A DNA stretch of 64,000 nucleotides. Source: Chrysaora quinquecirrha. Its lineage: Eukaryota; Cnidaria; Scyphozoa; Semaeostomeae; Pelagiidae. Shown here piece after piece: positions 25,401 to 40,400 of the stretch. Each line of letters begins with the position of its first letter. Positions within the stretch are counted from its first letter, which is position 1. Where the stretch lies: NCBI GenBank assembly GCA_014526335.1, contig JACTAT010000006.1, positions 4,781,202 through 4,845,201 of the forward strand, written 5' to 3'. Position numbers and translations under genes: made by a program. The notes beneath the pieces are model-generated. The model was not told the origin of the DNA, made no database searches, and saw nothing but the letters and a program-made list of their open reading frames with translations.

Positions 25401-28400
25401 ATGCTGTTCTTTGTCCCTTAAATTATCTATTGGTTACTGATTATGAATTCTTGCACTGTTAGATACTTCAACAGCCCAGTTAGCTCAGTCGGTAGAGCAT
25501 CAGGCTTTTAACCTGAGGGTCGCGGGTTCAAGTCCCTCACTGGGCGTGAATGCTGTTCTTTGTCCCTTAAATTATCTATTGGTTACTGATTATGAATTCT
25601 TGCACTGTTAGATACTTCAACAGCCCAGTTAGCTCAGTCGGTAGAGCATCAGGCTTTTAACCTGAGGGTCGCGGGTTCAAGTCCCTCACTGGGCGTGAAT
25701 GCTGTTCTTTGTCCCTTAAATTATCTATTGGTTACTGATTATGAATTCTTGCACTGTTAGATACTTCAACAGCCCAGTTAGCTCAGTCGGTAGAGCATCA
25801 GGCTTTTAACCTGAGGGTCGCGGGTTCAAGTCCCTCACTGGGCGTGAATGCTGTTCTTTGTCCCTTAAATTATCTATTGGTTACTGATTATGAATTCTTG
25901 CACTGTTAGATACTTCAACAGCCCAGTTAGCTCAGTCGGTAGAGCATCAGGCTTTTAACCTGAGGGTCGCGGGTTCAAGTCCCTCACTGGGCGTGAATGC
26001 TGTTCTTTGTCCCTTAAATTATCTATTGGTTACTGATTATGAATTCTTGCACTGTTAGATACTTCAACAGCCCAGTTAGCTCAGTCGGTAGAGCATCAGG
26101 CTTTTAACCTGAGGGTCGCGGGTTCAAGTCCTCACTGGGCGTGAATGCTGTTCTTTGTCCCTTAAATTATCTATTGGTTACTGATTATGAATTCTTGCAC
26201 TGTTAGATACTTCAACAGCCCAGTTAGCTCAGTCGGTAGAGCATCAGGCTTTTAACCTGAGGGTCGCGGGTTCAAGTCCCTCACTGGGCGTGAATGCTGT
26301 TCTTTGTCCCTTAAATTATCTATTGGTTACTGATTATGAATTCTTGCACTGTTAGATACTTCAACAGCCCAGTTAGCTCAGTCGGTAGAGCATCAGGCTT
26401 TTAACCTGAGGGTCGCGGGTTCAAGTCCCTCACTGGGCGTGAATGCTGTTCTTTGTCCCTTAAATTATCTATTGGTTACTGATTATGAATTCTTGCACTG
26501 TTAGATACTTCAACAGCCCAGTTAGCTCAGTCGGTAGAGCATCAGGCTTTTAACCTGAGGGTCGCGGGTTCAAGTCCCTCACTGGGCGTGAATGCTGTTC
26601 TTTGTCCCTTAAATTATCTATTGGTTACTGATTATGAATTCTTGCACTGTTAGATACTTCAACAGCCCAGTTAGCTCAGTCGGTAGAGCATCAGGCTTTT
26701 AACCTGAGGGTCGCGGGTTCAAGTCCCTCACTGGGCGTGAATGCTGTTCTTTGTCCCTTAAATTATCTATTGGTTACTGATTATGAATTCTTGCACTGTT
26801 AGATACTTCAACAGCCCAGTTAGCTCAGTCGGTAGAGCATCAGGCTTTTAACCTGAGGGTCGCGGGTTCAAGTCCTCACTGGGCGTGAATGCTGTTCTTT
26901 GTCCCTTAAATTATCTATTGGTTACTGATTATGAATTCTTGCACTGTTAGATACTTCAACAGCCCAGTTAGCTCAGTCGGTAGAGCATCAGGCTTTTAAC
27001 CTGAGGGTCGCGGGTTCAAGTCCCTCACTGGGCGTGAATGCTGTTCTTTGTCCCTTAAATTATCTATTGGTTACTGATTATGAATTCTTGCACTGTTAGA
27101 TACTTCAACAGCCCAGTTAGCTCAGTCGGTAGAGCATCAGGCTTTTAACCTGAGGGTCGCGGGTTCAAGTCCTCACTGGGCGTGAATGCTGTTCTTTGTC
27201 CCTTAAATTATCTATTGGTTACTGATTATGAATTCTTGCACTGTTAGATACTTCAACAGCCCAGTTAGCTCAGTCGGTAGAGCATCAGGCTTTTAACCTG
27301 AGGGTCGCGGGTTCAAGTCCCTCACTGGGCGTGAATGCTGTTCTTTGTCCCTTAAATTATCTATTGGTTACTGATTATGAATTCTTGCACTGTTAGATAC
27401 TTCAACAGCCCAGTTAGCTCAGTCGGTAGAGCATCAGGCTTTTAACCTGAGGGTCGCGGGTTCAAGTCCCTCACTGGGCGTGAATGCTGTTCTTTGTCCC
27501 TTAAATTATCTATTGGTTACTGATTATGAATTCTTGCACTGTTAGATACTTCAACAGCCCAGTTAGCTCAGTCGGTAGAGCATCAGGCTTTTAACCTGAG
27601 GGTCGCGGGTTCAAGTCCCTCACTGGGCGTGAATGCTGTTCTTTGTCCCTTAAATTATCTATTGGTTACTGATTATGAATTCTTGCACTGTTAGATACTT
27701 CAACAGCCCAGTTAGCTCAGTCGGTAGAGCATCAGGCTTTTAACCTGAGGGTCGCGGGTTCAAGTCCTCACTGGGCGTGAATGCTGTTCTTTGTCCCTTA
27801 AATTATCTATTGGTTACTGATTATGAATTCTTGCACTGTTAGATACTTCAACAGCCCAGTTAGCTCAGTCGGTAGAGCATCAGGCTTTTAACCTGAGGGT
27901 CGCGGGTTCAAGTCCCTCACTGGGCGTGAATGCTGTTCTTTGTCCCTTAAATTATCTATTGGTTACTGATTATGAATTCTTGCACTGTTAGATACTTCAA
28001 CAGCCCAGTTAGCTCAGTCGGTAGAGCATCAGGCTTTTAACCTGAGGGTCGCGGGTTCAAGTCCTCACTGGGCGTGAATGCTGTTCTTTGTCCCTTAAAT
28101 TATCTATTGGTTACTGATTATGAATTCTTGCACTGTTAGATACTTCAACAGCCCAGTTAGCTCAGTCGGTAGAGCATCAGGCTTTTAACCTGAGGGTCGC
28201 GGGTTCAAGTCCCTCACTGGGCGTGAATGCTGTTCTTTGTCCCTTAAATTATCTATTGGTTACTGATTATGAATTCTTGCACTGTTAGATACTTCAACAG
28301 CCCAGTTAGCTCAGTCGGTAGAGCATCAGGCTTTTAACCTGAGGGTCGCGGGTTCAAGTCCCTCACTGGGCGTGAATGCTGTTCTTTGTCCCTTAAATTA

Positions 28401-31400
28401 TCTATTGGTTACTGATTATGAATTCTTGCACTGTTAGATACTTCAACAGCCCAGTTAGCTCAGTCGGTAGAGCATCAGGCTTTTAACCTGAGGGTCGCGG
28501 GTTCAAGTCCCTCACTGGGCGTGAATGCTGTTCTTTGTCCCTTAAATTATCTATTGGTTACTGATTATGAATTCTTGCACTGTTAGATACTTCAACAGCC
28601 CAGTTAGCTCAGTCGGTAGAGCATCAGGCTTTTAACCTGAGGGTCGCGGGTTCAAGTCCTCACTGGGCGTGAATGCTGTTCTTTGTCCCTTAAATTATCT
28701 ATTGGTTACTGATTATGAATTCTTGCACTGTTAGATACTTCAACAGCCCAGTTAGCTCAGTCGGTAGAGCATCAGGCTTTTAACCTGAGGGTCGCGGGTT
28801 CAAGTCCCTCACTGGGCGTGAATGCTGTTCTTTGTCCCTTAAATTATCTATTGGTTACTGATTATGAATTCTTGCACTGTTAGATACTTCAACAGCCCAG
28901 TTAGCTCAGTCGGTAGAGCATCAGGCTTTTAACCTGAGGGTCGCGGGTTCAAGTCCTCACTGGGCGTGAATGCTGTTCTTTGTCCCTTAAATTATCTATT
29001 GGTTACTGATTATGAATTCTTGCACTGTTAGATACTTCAACAGCCCAGTTAGCTCAGTCGGTAGAGCATCAGGCTTTTAACCTGAGGGTCGCGGGTTCAA
29101 GTCCCTCACTGGGCGTGAATGCTGTTCTTTGTCCCTTAAATTATCTATTGGTTACTGATTATGAATTCTTGCACTGTTAGATACTTCAACAGCCCAGTTA
29201 GCTCAGTCGGTAGAGCATCAGGCTTTTAACCTGAGGGTCGCGGGTTCAAGTCCCTCACTGGGCGTGAATGCTGTTCTTTGTCCCTTAAATTATCTATTGG
29301 TTACTGATTATGAATTCTTGCACTGTTAGATACTTCAACAGCCCAGTTAGCTCAGTCGGTAGAGCATCAGGCTTTTAACCTGAGGGTCGCGGGTTCAAGT
29401 CCTCACTGGGCGTGAATGCTGTTCTTTGTCCCTTAAATTATCTATTGGTTACTGATTATGAATTCTTGCACTGTTAGATACTTCAACAGCCCAGTTAGCT
29501 CAGTCGGTAGAGCATCAGGCTTTTAACCTGAGGGTCGCGGGTTCAAGTCCCTCACTGGGCGTGAATGCTGTTCTTTGTCCCTTAAATTATCTATTGGTTA
29601 CTGATTATGAATTCTTGCACTGTTAGATACTTCAACAGCCCAGTTAGCTCAGTCGGTAGAGCATCAGGCTTTTAACCTGAGGGTCGCGGGTTCAAGTCCC
29701 TCACTGGGCGTGAATGCTGTTCTTTGTCCCTTAAATTATCTATTGGTTACTGATTATGAATTCTTGCACTGTTAGATACTTCAACAGCCCAGTTAGCTCA
29801 GTCGGTAGAGCATCAGGCTTTTAACCTGAGGGTCGCGGGTTCAAGTCCTCACTGGGCGTGAATGCTGTTCTTTGTCCCTTAAATTATCTATTGGTTACTG
29901 ATTATGAATTCTTGCACTGTTAGATACTTCAACAGCCCAGTTAGCTCAGTCGGTAGAGCATCAGGCTTTTAACCTGAGGGTCGCGGGTTCAAGTCCCTCA
30001 CTGGGCGTGAATGCTGTTCTTTGTCCCTTAAATTATCTATTGGTTACTGATTATGAATTCTTGCACTGTTAGATACTTCAACAGCCCAGTTAGCTCAGTC
30101 GGTAGAGCATCAGGCTTTTAACCTGAGGGTCGCGGGTTCAAGTCCTCACTGGGCGTGAATGCTGTTCTTTGTCCCTTAAATTATCTATTGGTTACTGATT
30201 ATGAATTCTTGCATTGTTAGATACTTCAACAGCCCAGTTAGCTCAGTCGGTAGAGCATCAGGCTTTTAACCTGAGGGTGTTAGATACTTCAACAGCCCAG
30301 TTAGCTCAGTCGGTAGAGCATCGCGGGTTCAAGTCCCTCACTGGGCGTGAATGCTGTTCTTTGTCCCTTAAATTATCTATTGGTTACTGATTATGAATTC
30401 TTGCATTGTTCGATACTTCAACAGCCCAGTTAGCTCAGTCGGTAGAGCATCAGGCTTTTAACCTGAGGGTCGCGGGTTCAAGTCCCTCACTGGGCGTGAA
30501 TGCTGTTCTTTGTCCCTTAAATTATCTATTGGTTACTGATTATGAATTCTTGCACTGTTAGATACTTCAACAGCCCAGTTAGCTCAGTCGGTAGAGCATC
30601 AGGCTTTTAACCTGAGAGTCGCGGTTTCAAGTCCCTCACTGGGCGTGAATGCTGTTCTTTGTCCCTTAAATTATCTATTGGTTACTGATTATGAATTCTT
30701 GCATTGTTCGATACTTCAACAGCCCATTTAGCTCAGTCGGTAGAGCATCAGGCTTTTAACCTGAGGGTCGCGGGTTCAAGTCCCTCACTGGGCGTGAATG
30801 CTGTTCTTTGTCCCTTAAATTATCTATTGGTTACTGATTATGAATTCTTGCATTGTTAGATACTTCAACAGCCCAGTTAGCTCAGTCGGTAGAGCATCAG
30901 GCTTTTAACCTGAGGGTCGCGGGTTCAAGTCCCTCACTGGGCGTGAATGCTGTTCTTTGTCCCTTAAATTATCTATTGGTTACTGATTATGAATTCTTGC
31001 ACTGTTAGATACTTCAACAGCCCAGTTAGCTCAGTCGGTAGAGCATCAGGCTTTTAACCTGAGGGTCGCGGGTTCAAGTCCTCACTGGGCGTGAATGCTG
31101 TTCTTTGTCCCTTAAATTATCTATTGGTTACTGATTATGAATTCTTGCACTGTTAGATACTTCAACAGCCCAGTTAGCTCAGTCGGTAGAGCATCAGGCT
31201 TTTAACCTGAGGGTCGCGGGTTCAAGTCCTCACTGGGCGTGAATGCTGTTCTTTGTCCCTTAAATTATCTATTGGTTACTGATTATGAATTCTTGCATTG
31301 TTAGATACTTCAACAGCCCAGTTAGCTCAGTCGGTAGAGCATCAGGCTTTTAACCTGAGGGTCGCGGGTTCAAGTCCTCACTGGGCGTGAATGCTGTTCT

Positions 31401-34400
31401 TTGTCCCTTAAATTATCTATTGGTTACTGATTATGAATTCTTGCATTGTTAGATACTTCAACAGCCCAGTTAGCTCAGTCGGTAGAGCATCAGGCTTTTA
31501 ACCTGAGGGTCGCGGGTTCAAGTCCCTCACTGGGCGTGAATGCTGTTCTTTGTCCCTTAAATTATCTATTGGTTACTGATTATGAATTCTTGCACTGTTA
31601 GATACTTCAACAGCCCAGTTAGCTCAGTCGGTAGAGCATCAGGCTTTTAACCTGAGGGTCGCGGGTTCAAGTCCTCACTGGGCGTGAATGCTGTTCTTTG
31701 TCCCTTAAATTATCTATTGGTTACTGATTATGAATTCTTGCACTGTTAGATACTTCAACAGCCCAGTTAGCTCAGTCGGTAGAGCATCAGGCTTTTAACC
31801 TGAGGGTCGCGGGTTCAAGTCCCTCACTGGGCGTGAATGCTGTTCTTTGTCCCTTAAATTATCTATTGGTTACTGATTATGAATTCTTGCACTGTTAGAT
31901 ACTTCAACAGCCCAGTTAGCTCAGTCGGTAGAGCATCAGGCTTTTAACCTGAGGGTCGCGGGTTCAAGTCCCTCACTGGGCGTGAATGCTGTTCTTTGTC
32001 CCTTAAATTATCTATTGGTTACTGATTATGAATTCTTGCATTGTTAGATACTTCAACAGCCCAGTTAGCTCAGTCGGTAGAGCATCAGGCTTTTAACCTG
32101 AGGGTCGCGGGTTCAAGTCCCTCACTGGGCGTGAATGCTGTTCTTTGTCCCTTAAATTATCTATTGGTTACTGATTATGAATTCTTGCATTGTTAGATAC
32201 TTCAACAGCCCAGTTAGCTCAGTCGGTAGAGCATCAGGCTTTTAACCTGAGGGTCGCGGGTTCAAGTCCCTCACTGGGCGTGAATGCTGTTCTTTGTCCC
32301 TTAAATTATCTATTGGTTACTGATTATGAATTCTTGCATTGTTAGATACTTCAACAGCCCAGTTAGCTCAGTCGGTAGAGCATCAGGCTTTTAACCTGAG
32401 GGTCGCGGGTTCAAGTCCTCACTGGGCGTGAATGCTGTTCTTTGTCCCTTAAATTATCTATTGGTTACTGATTATGAATTCTTGCATTGTTCGATACTTC
32501 AACAGCCCAGTTAGCTCAGTCGGTAGAGCATCAGGCTTTTAACCTGAGGGTCGCGGGTTCAAGTCCCTCACTGGGCGTGAATGCTGTTCTTTGTCCCTTA
32601 AATTATCTATTGGTTACTGATTATGAATTCTTGCATTGTTAGATACTTCAACAGCCCAGTTAGCTCAGTCGGTAGAGCATCAGGCTTTTAACCTGAGGGT
32701 CGCGGGTTCAAGTCCCTCACTGGGCGTGAATGCTGTTCTTTGTCCCTTAAATTATCTATTGGTTACTGATTATGAATTCTTGCATTGTTACATACTTCAA
32801 CAGCCAAGTTAACTCAGTCGGTAGAGCATCAGGCTTTTAACCTGAGGGTCGCGGGTTCAAGTCCCTCACTGGGCGTGAATGCTGTTCTTTGTCCCTTAAA
32901 TTATCTATTGGTTACTGATTATGAATTCTTGCATTGTTAGATACTTCAACAGCCCAGTTAGCTCAGTCGGTAGAGCATCAGGCTTTTAACCTGAGGGTCG
33001 CGGGTTCAAGTCCCTCACTGGGCGTGAATGCTGTTCTTTGTCCCTTAAATTATCTATTGGTTACTGATTATGAATTCTTGCATTGTTAGATACTTCAACA
33101 GCCCAGTTAGCTCAGTCGGTAGAGCATCAGGCTTTTAACCTGAGGGTCGCGGGTTCAAGTCCCTCACTGGGCGTGAATGCTGTTCTTTGTCCCTTAAATT
33201 ATCTATTGGTTACTGATTATGAATTCTTGCACTGTTAGATACTTCAACAGCCCAGTTAGCTCAGTCGGTAGAGCATCAGGCTTTTAACCTGAGGGTCGTG
33301 GGTTCAAGTCCCTCACTGGGCGTGAATGCTGTTCTTTGTCCCTTAAATTATCTATTGGTTACTGATTATGAATTCTTGCACTGTTAGATACTTCAACAGC
33401 CCAGTTAGCTCAGTCGGTAGAGCATCAGGCTTTTAACCTGAGGGTCGCGGGTTCAAGTCCCTCACTGGGCGTGAATGCTGTTCTTTGTCCCTTAAATTAT
33501 CTATTGGTTACTGATTATGAATTCTTGCACTGTTAGATACTTCAACAGCCCAGTTAGCTCAGTCGGTAGAGCATCAGGCTTTTAACCTGAGGGTCGCGGG
33601 TTCAAGTCCTCACTGGGCGTGAATGCTGTTCTTTGTCCCTTAAATTATCTATTGGTTACTGATTATGAATTCTTGCATTGTTAGATACTTCAACAGCCCA
33701 GTTAGCTCAGTCGGTAGAGCATCAGGCTTTTAACCTGAGGGTCGCGGGTTCAAGTCCCTCACTGGGCGTGAATGCTGTTCTTTGTCCCTTAAATTATCTA
33801 TTGGTTACTGATTATGAATTCTTGCATTGTTAGATACTTCAACAGCCCAGTTAGCTCAGTCGGTAGAGCATCAGGCTTTTAACCTGAGGGTCGCGGGTTC
33901 AAGTCCCTCACTGGGCGTGAATGCTGTTCTTTGTCCCTTAAATTATCTATTGGTTACTGATTATGAATTCTTGCATTGTTAGATACTTCAACAGCCCAGT
34001 TAGCTCAGTCGGTAGAGCATCAGGCTTTTAACCTGAGGGTCGCGGGTTCAAGTCCCTCACTGGGCGTGAATGCTGTTCTTTGTCCCTTAAATTATCTATT
34101 GGTTACTGATTATGAATTCTTGCATTGTTAGATACTTCAACAGCCCAGTTAGCTCAGTCGGTAGAGCATCAGGCTTTTAACCTGAGGGTCGCGGGTTCAA
34201 GTCCTCACTGGGCGTGAATGCTGTTCTTTGTCCCTTAAATTATCTATTGGTTACTGATTATGAATTCTTGCACTGTTAGATACTTCAACAGCCCAGTTAG
34301 CTCAGTCGGTAGAGCATCAGGCTTTTAACCTGAGGGTCGCGGGTTCAAGTCCCTCACTGGGCGTGAATGCTGTTCTTTGTCCCTTAAATTATCTATTGGT

Positions 34401-37400
34401 TACTGATTATGAATTCTTGCATTGTTAGATACTTCAACAGCCCAGTTAGCTCAGTCGGTAGAGCATCAGGCTTTTAACCTGAGGGTCGCGGGTTCAAGTC
34501 CCTCACTGGGCGTGAATGCTGTTCTTTGTCCCTTAAATTATCTATTGGTTACTGATTATGAATTCTTGCATTGTTAGATACTTCAACAGCCCAGTTAGCT
34601 CAGTCGGTAGAGCATCAGGCTTTTAACCTGAGGGTCGCGGGTTCAAGTCCCTCACTGGGCGTGAATGCTGTTCTTTGTCCCTTAAATTATCTATTGGTTA
34701 CTGATTATGAATTCTTGCATTGTTAGATACTTCAACAGCCCAGTTAGCTCAGTCGGTAGAGCATCAGGCTTTTAACCTGAGGGTCGCGGGTTCAAGTCCC
34801 TCACTGGGCGTGAATGCTGTTCTTTGTCCCTTAAATTATCTATTGGTTACTGATTATGAATTCTTGCATTGTTAGATACTTCAACAGCCCAGTTAGCTCA
34901 GTCGGTAGAGCATCAGGCTTTTAACCTGAGGGTCGCGGGTTCAAGTCCCTCACTGGGCGTGAATGCTGTTCTTTGTCCCTTAAATTATCTATTGGTTACT
35001 GATTATGAATTCTTGCATTGTTAGATACTTCAACAGCCCAGTTAGCTCAGTCGGTAGAGCATCAGGCTTTTAACCTGAGGGTCGCGGGTTCAAGTCCCTC
35101 ACTGGGCGTGAATGCTGTTCTTTGTCCCTTAAATTATCTATTGGTTACTGATTATGAATTCTTGCACTGTTAGATACTTCAACAGCCCAGTTAGCTCAGT
35201 CGGTAGAGCATCAGGCTTTTAACCTGAGGGTCGCGGGTTCAAGTCCCTCACTGGGCGTGAATGCTGTTCTTTGTCCCTTAAATTATCTATTGGTTACTGA
35301 TTATGAATTCTTGCACTGTTAGATACTTCAACAGCCCAGTTAGCTCAGTCGGTAGAGCATCAGGCTTTTAACCTGAGGGTCGCGGGTTCAAGTCCCTCAC
35401 TGGGCGTGAATGCTGTTCTTTGTCCCTTAAATTATCTATTGGTTACTGATTATGAATTCTTGCACTGTTAGATACTTCAACAGCCCAGTTAGCTCAGTCG
35501 GTAGAGCATCAGGCTTTTAACCTGAGGGTCGCGGGTTCAAGTCCCTCACTGGGCGTGAATGCTGTTCTTTGTCCCTTAAATTATCTATTGGTTACTGATT
35601 ATGAATTCTTGCATTGTTAGATACTTCAACAGCCCAGTTAGCTCAGTCGGTAGAGCATCAGGCTTTTAACCTGAGGGTCGCGGGTTCAAGTCCCTCACTG
35701 GGCGTGAATGCTGTTCTTTGTCCCTTAAATTATCTATTGGTTACTGATTATGAATTCTTGCATTGTTAGATACTTCAACAGCCCAGTTAGCTCAGTCGGT
35801 AGAGCATCAGGCTTTTAACCTGAGGGTCGCGGGTTCAAGTCCCTCACTGGGCGTGAATGCTGTTCTTTGTCCCTTAAATTATCTATTGGTTACTGATTAT
35901 GAATTCTTGCATTGTTAGATACTTCAACAGCCCAGTTAGCTCAGTCGGTAGAGCATCAGGCTTTTAACCTGAGGGTCGCGGGTTCAAGTCCCTCACTGGG
36001 CGTGAATGCTGTTCTTTGTCCCTTAAATTATCTATTGGTTACTGATTATGAATTCTTGCATTGTTAGATACTTCAACAGCCCAGTTAGCTCAGTCGGTAG
36101 AGCATCAGGCTTTTAACCTGAGGGTCGCGGGTTCAAGTCCTCACTGGGCGTGAATGCTGTTCTTTGTCCCTTAAATTATCTATTGGTTACTGATTATGAA
36201 TTCTTGCACTGTTAGATACTTCAACAGCCCAGTTAGCTCAGTCGGTAGAGCATCAGGCTTTTAACCTGAGGGTCGCGGGTTCAAGTCCCTCACTGGGCGT
36301 GAATGCTGTTCTTTGTCCCTTAAATTATCTATTGGTTACTGATTATGAATTCTTGCATTGTTAGATACTTCAACAGCCCAGTTAGCTCAGTCGGTAGAGC
36401 ATCAGGCTTTTAACCTGAGGGTCGCGGGTTCAAGTCCCTCACTGGGCGTGAATGCTGTTCTTTGTCCCTTAAATTATCTATTGGTTACTGATTATGAATT
36501 CTTGCATTGTTAGATACTTCAACAGCCCAGTTAGCTCAGGCGGTAGAGCATCAGGCTTTTAACCTGAGGGTCGCGGGTTCAAGTCCTCACTGGGCGTGAA
36601 TGCTGTTCTTTGTACCTTAAATTATCTATTGGTTACTGATTATGAATTCTTGCATTGTTAGATACTTCAACAGCCCAGTTAGCTCAGTCAGTAGAGCATC
36701 AGGCTTTTAACCTGAGGGTCGCGGGTTCAAGTCCCTCACTGGGCGTGAATGCTGTTCTTTGTCCCTTAAATTATCTATTTGTTGATGATTATGAATTCTT
36801 GCATTGTTCGATACTTCAACAGCCCATTTAGCTCAGTCGGTAGAGCATCAGGCTTTTAACCTGAGAGTCGCGGTTTCAAGTCCCTCACTGGGCGTGAATG
36901 CTGTTCTTTGTCCCTTAAATTATCTATTGGTTACTGATTATGAATTCTTGCACTGTTAGATACTTCAACAGCCCAGTTAGCTCAGTCGGTAGAGCATCAG
37001 GCTTTTAACCTGAGGGTCGCGGGTTCAAGTCCCTCACTGGGCGTGAATGCTGTTCTTTGTCCCTTAAATTATCTATTGGTTACTGATTATGAATTCTGGC
37101 ACTGTTAGATACTTCAACAGCCCAGTTAGCTCAGTCGGTAGAGCATCAGGCTTTTAACCTGAGGGTCGCGGGTTCAAGTCCTCACTGGGCGTGAATGCTG
37201 TTCTTTGTCCCTTAAATTATCTATTGGTTACTGATTATGAATTCTTGCACTGTTAGATACTTCAACAGCCCAGTTAGCTCAGTCGGTAGAGCATCAGGCT
37301 TTTAACCTGAGGGTCGCGGGTTCAAGTCCTCACTGGGCGTGAATGCTGTTCTTTGTCCCTTAAATTATCTATTGGTTACTGATTATGAATTCTTGCACTG

Positions 37401-40400
37401 TTAGATACTTCAACAGCCCAGTTAGCTCAGTCGGTAGAGCATCAGGCTTTTAACCTGAGGGTCGCGGTTCAAGTCCCTCACTGGGCGTGAATGCTGTTCT
37501 TTGTCCCTTAAATTATCTATTGGTTACTGATTATGAATTCTTGCACTGTTAGATACTTCAACAGCCCAGTTAGCTCAGTCGGTAGAGCATCAGGCTTTTA
37601 ACCTGAGGGTCGCGGGTTCAAGTCCCTCACTGGGCGTGAATGCTGTTCTTTGTCCCTTAAATTATCTATTGGTTACTGATTATGAATTCTTGCACTGTTA
37701 GATACTTCAACAGCCCAGTTAGCTCAGTCGGTAGAGCATCAGGCTTTTAACCTGAGGGTCGCGGGTTCAAGTCCTCACTGGGCGTGAATGCTGTTCTTTG
37801 TCCCTTAAATTATCTATTGGTTACTGATTATGAATTCTTGCACTGTTAGATCCTTCAACAGCCCAGTTAGCTCAGTCGGTAGAGCATCAGGCTTTTAACC
37901 TGAGGGTCGCGGGTTCAAGTCCCTCACTGGGCGTGAATGCTGTTCTTTGTCCCTTAAATTATCTATTGGTTACTGATTATGAATTCTTGCATTGTTAGAT
38001 ACTTCAACAGCCCAGTTAGCTCAGTCGGTAGAGCATCAGGCTTTTAACCTGAGAGTCGCGGTTTCAAGTCCCTCACTGGGCGTGAATGCTGTTCTTTGTC
38101 CCTTAAATTATCTATTGGTTACTGATTATGAATTCTTGCACTGTTAGATACTTCAACAGCCCAGTTAGCTCAGTCGGTAGAGCATCAGGCTTTTAACCTG
38201 AGGGTCGCGGGTTCAAGTCCTCACTGGGCGTGAATGCTGTTCTTTGTCCCTTAAATTATCTATTGGTTACTGATTATGAATTCTTGCACTGTTAGATACT
38301 TCAACAGCCCAGTTAGCTCAGTCGGTAGAGCATCAGGCTTTTAACCTGAGGGTCGCGGGTTCAAGTCCCTCACTGGGCGTGAATGCTGTTCTTTGTCCCT
38401 TAAATTATCTATTGGTTACTGATTATGAATTCTTGCACTGTTAGATACTTCAACAGCCCAGTTAGCTCAGTCGGTAGAGCATCAGGCTTTTAACCTGAGG
38501 GTCGCGGGTTCAAGTCCTCACTGGGCGTGAATGCTGTTCTTTGTCCCTTAAATTATCTATTGGTTACTGATTATGAATTCTTGCATTGTTAGATACTTCA
38601 ACAGCCCAGTTAGCTAAGTCGGTAGAGCATCAGGCTTTTAACCTGAGGGTCGCGGGTTCAAGTCCCTCACTGGGCGTGAATGCTGTTCTTTGTCCCTTAA
38701 ATTATCTATTGGTTACTGATTATGAATTCTTGCATTGATAGATACTTCAACAGCCAAGTTAACTCAGTCGGTAGAGCATCAGGCTTTTAACCTGAGGGTC
38801 GCGGGTTCAAGTCCCTCACTGGGCGTGAATGCTGTTCTTTGTCCCTTAAATTATCTATTGGTTACTGATTATGAATTCTTGCATTGATAGATACTTCAAC
38901 AGCCAAGTTAACTCAGTCGGTAGAGCATCAGGCTTTTAACCTGAGGGTCGCGGGTTCAAGTCCCTCACTGGGCGTGAATACTGTTCTCTGTCCCTCAAAT
39001 TATCTATTGGTTACTGATTATGAATTCTTGCATTGTTACATACTTCAACAGCCAAGTTAACTCAGTCGGTAGAGCATCAGGCTTTTAACCTGAGGGTCGC
39101 GGGTTCAAGTCCTCAATGGGCGTGAATGCTGTTCTTTGTCCCTTAAATTATCTATTGGTTACTGATTATGAATTCTTGCATTGTTACATACTTCAACAGC
39201 CAAGTTAACTCAGTCGGTAGAGCATCAGGCTTTTAACCTGAGGGTCGCGGGTTCAAGTCCCTCAATTGGCGTGAATGCTGTTCTTTGTCCCTTAAATTAT
39301 CTATTGGTTTCTGATTATGAATTCTTGCACTGTTAGATACTTCAACAGCCCAGTTAACTCAGTCGGTAGAGCATCAGGCTTTTAACCTGAGGGTCGTGGG
39401 TTCAAGTCCCTCACTGGGCGTGAATGCTGTTCTTTGTCCCTTAAATTATCTATTGGTTACTGATTATGAATTCTTGCACTGTTAGATACTTCAACAGCCC
39501 AGTTAGCTCAGTCGGTAGAGCATCAGGCTTTTAACCCTAGGGTCGCCGGTTCAAGTCCCTCACTGGGCGCTAATGCTGTTCTTTGTCCCTTAAATTATCT
39601 ATTGGTTACTGATTATGAGTTCTGGCACTGTTAGATACTTCAATAGCCCGGTTAGCTAAGTCAGTAGAGCATCAGGCTTTTAACCTGAGAGTCGCGGTTT
39701 CAAGTCCCTCACTGGGCGTGAATGCTGTTCTTTGTCCCTTAAATTATCTATTGGTTACTGATTATGAATTCTTGCACTGTTAGATACTTCAACAGCCCAG
39801 TTAGCTCAGTCGGTAGAGCATCAGGCTTTTAACCTGAGGGTCGCGGGTTCAAGTCCTCACTGGGCGTGAATGCTGTTCTTTGTCCCTTAAATTATCTATT
39901 GGTTACTGATTATGAATTCTTGCACTGTTAGATACTTCAACAGCCCAGTTAGCTCAGTCGGTAGAGCATCAGGCTTTTAACCTGAGGGTCGCGGGTTCAA
40001 GTCCTCACTGGGCGTGAATGCTGTTCTTTGTCCCTTAAATTATCTATTGGTTACTGATTATGAATTCTTGCACTGTTAGATACTTCAACAGCCCAGTTAG
40101 CTCAGTCGGTAGAGCATCAGGCTTTTAACCTGAGGGTCGCGGGTTCAAGTCCTCACTGGGCGTGAATGCTGTTCTTTGTCCCTTAAATTATCTATTGGTT
40201 ACTGATTATGAATTCTTGCATTGTTCGATACTTCAACAGCCCATTTAGCTCAGTCGGTAGAGCATCAGGCTTTTAACCTGAGGGTCGCGGGTTCAAGTCC
40301 CTCACTGGGCGTGAATGCTGTTCTTTGTCCCTTAAATTATCTATTGGTTACTGATTATGAATTCTTGCATTGTTAGATACTTCAACAGCCCAGTTAGCTC

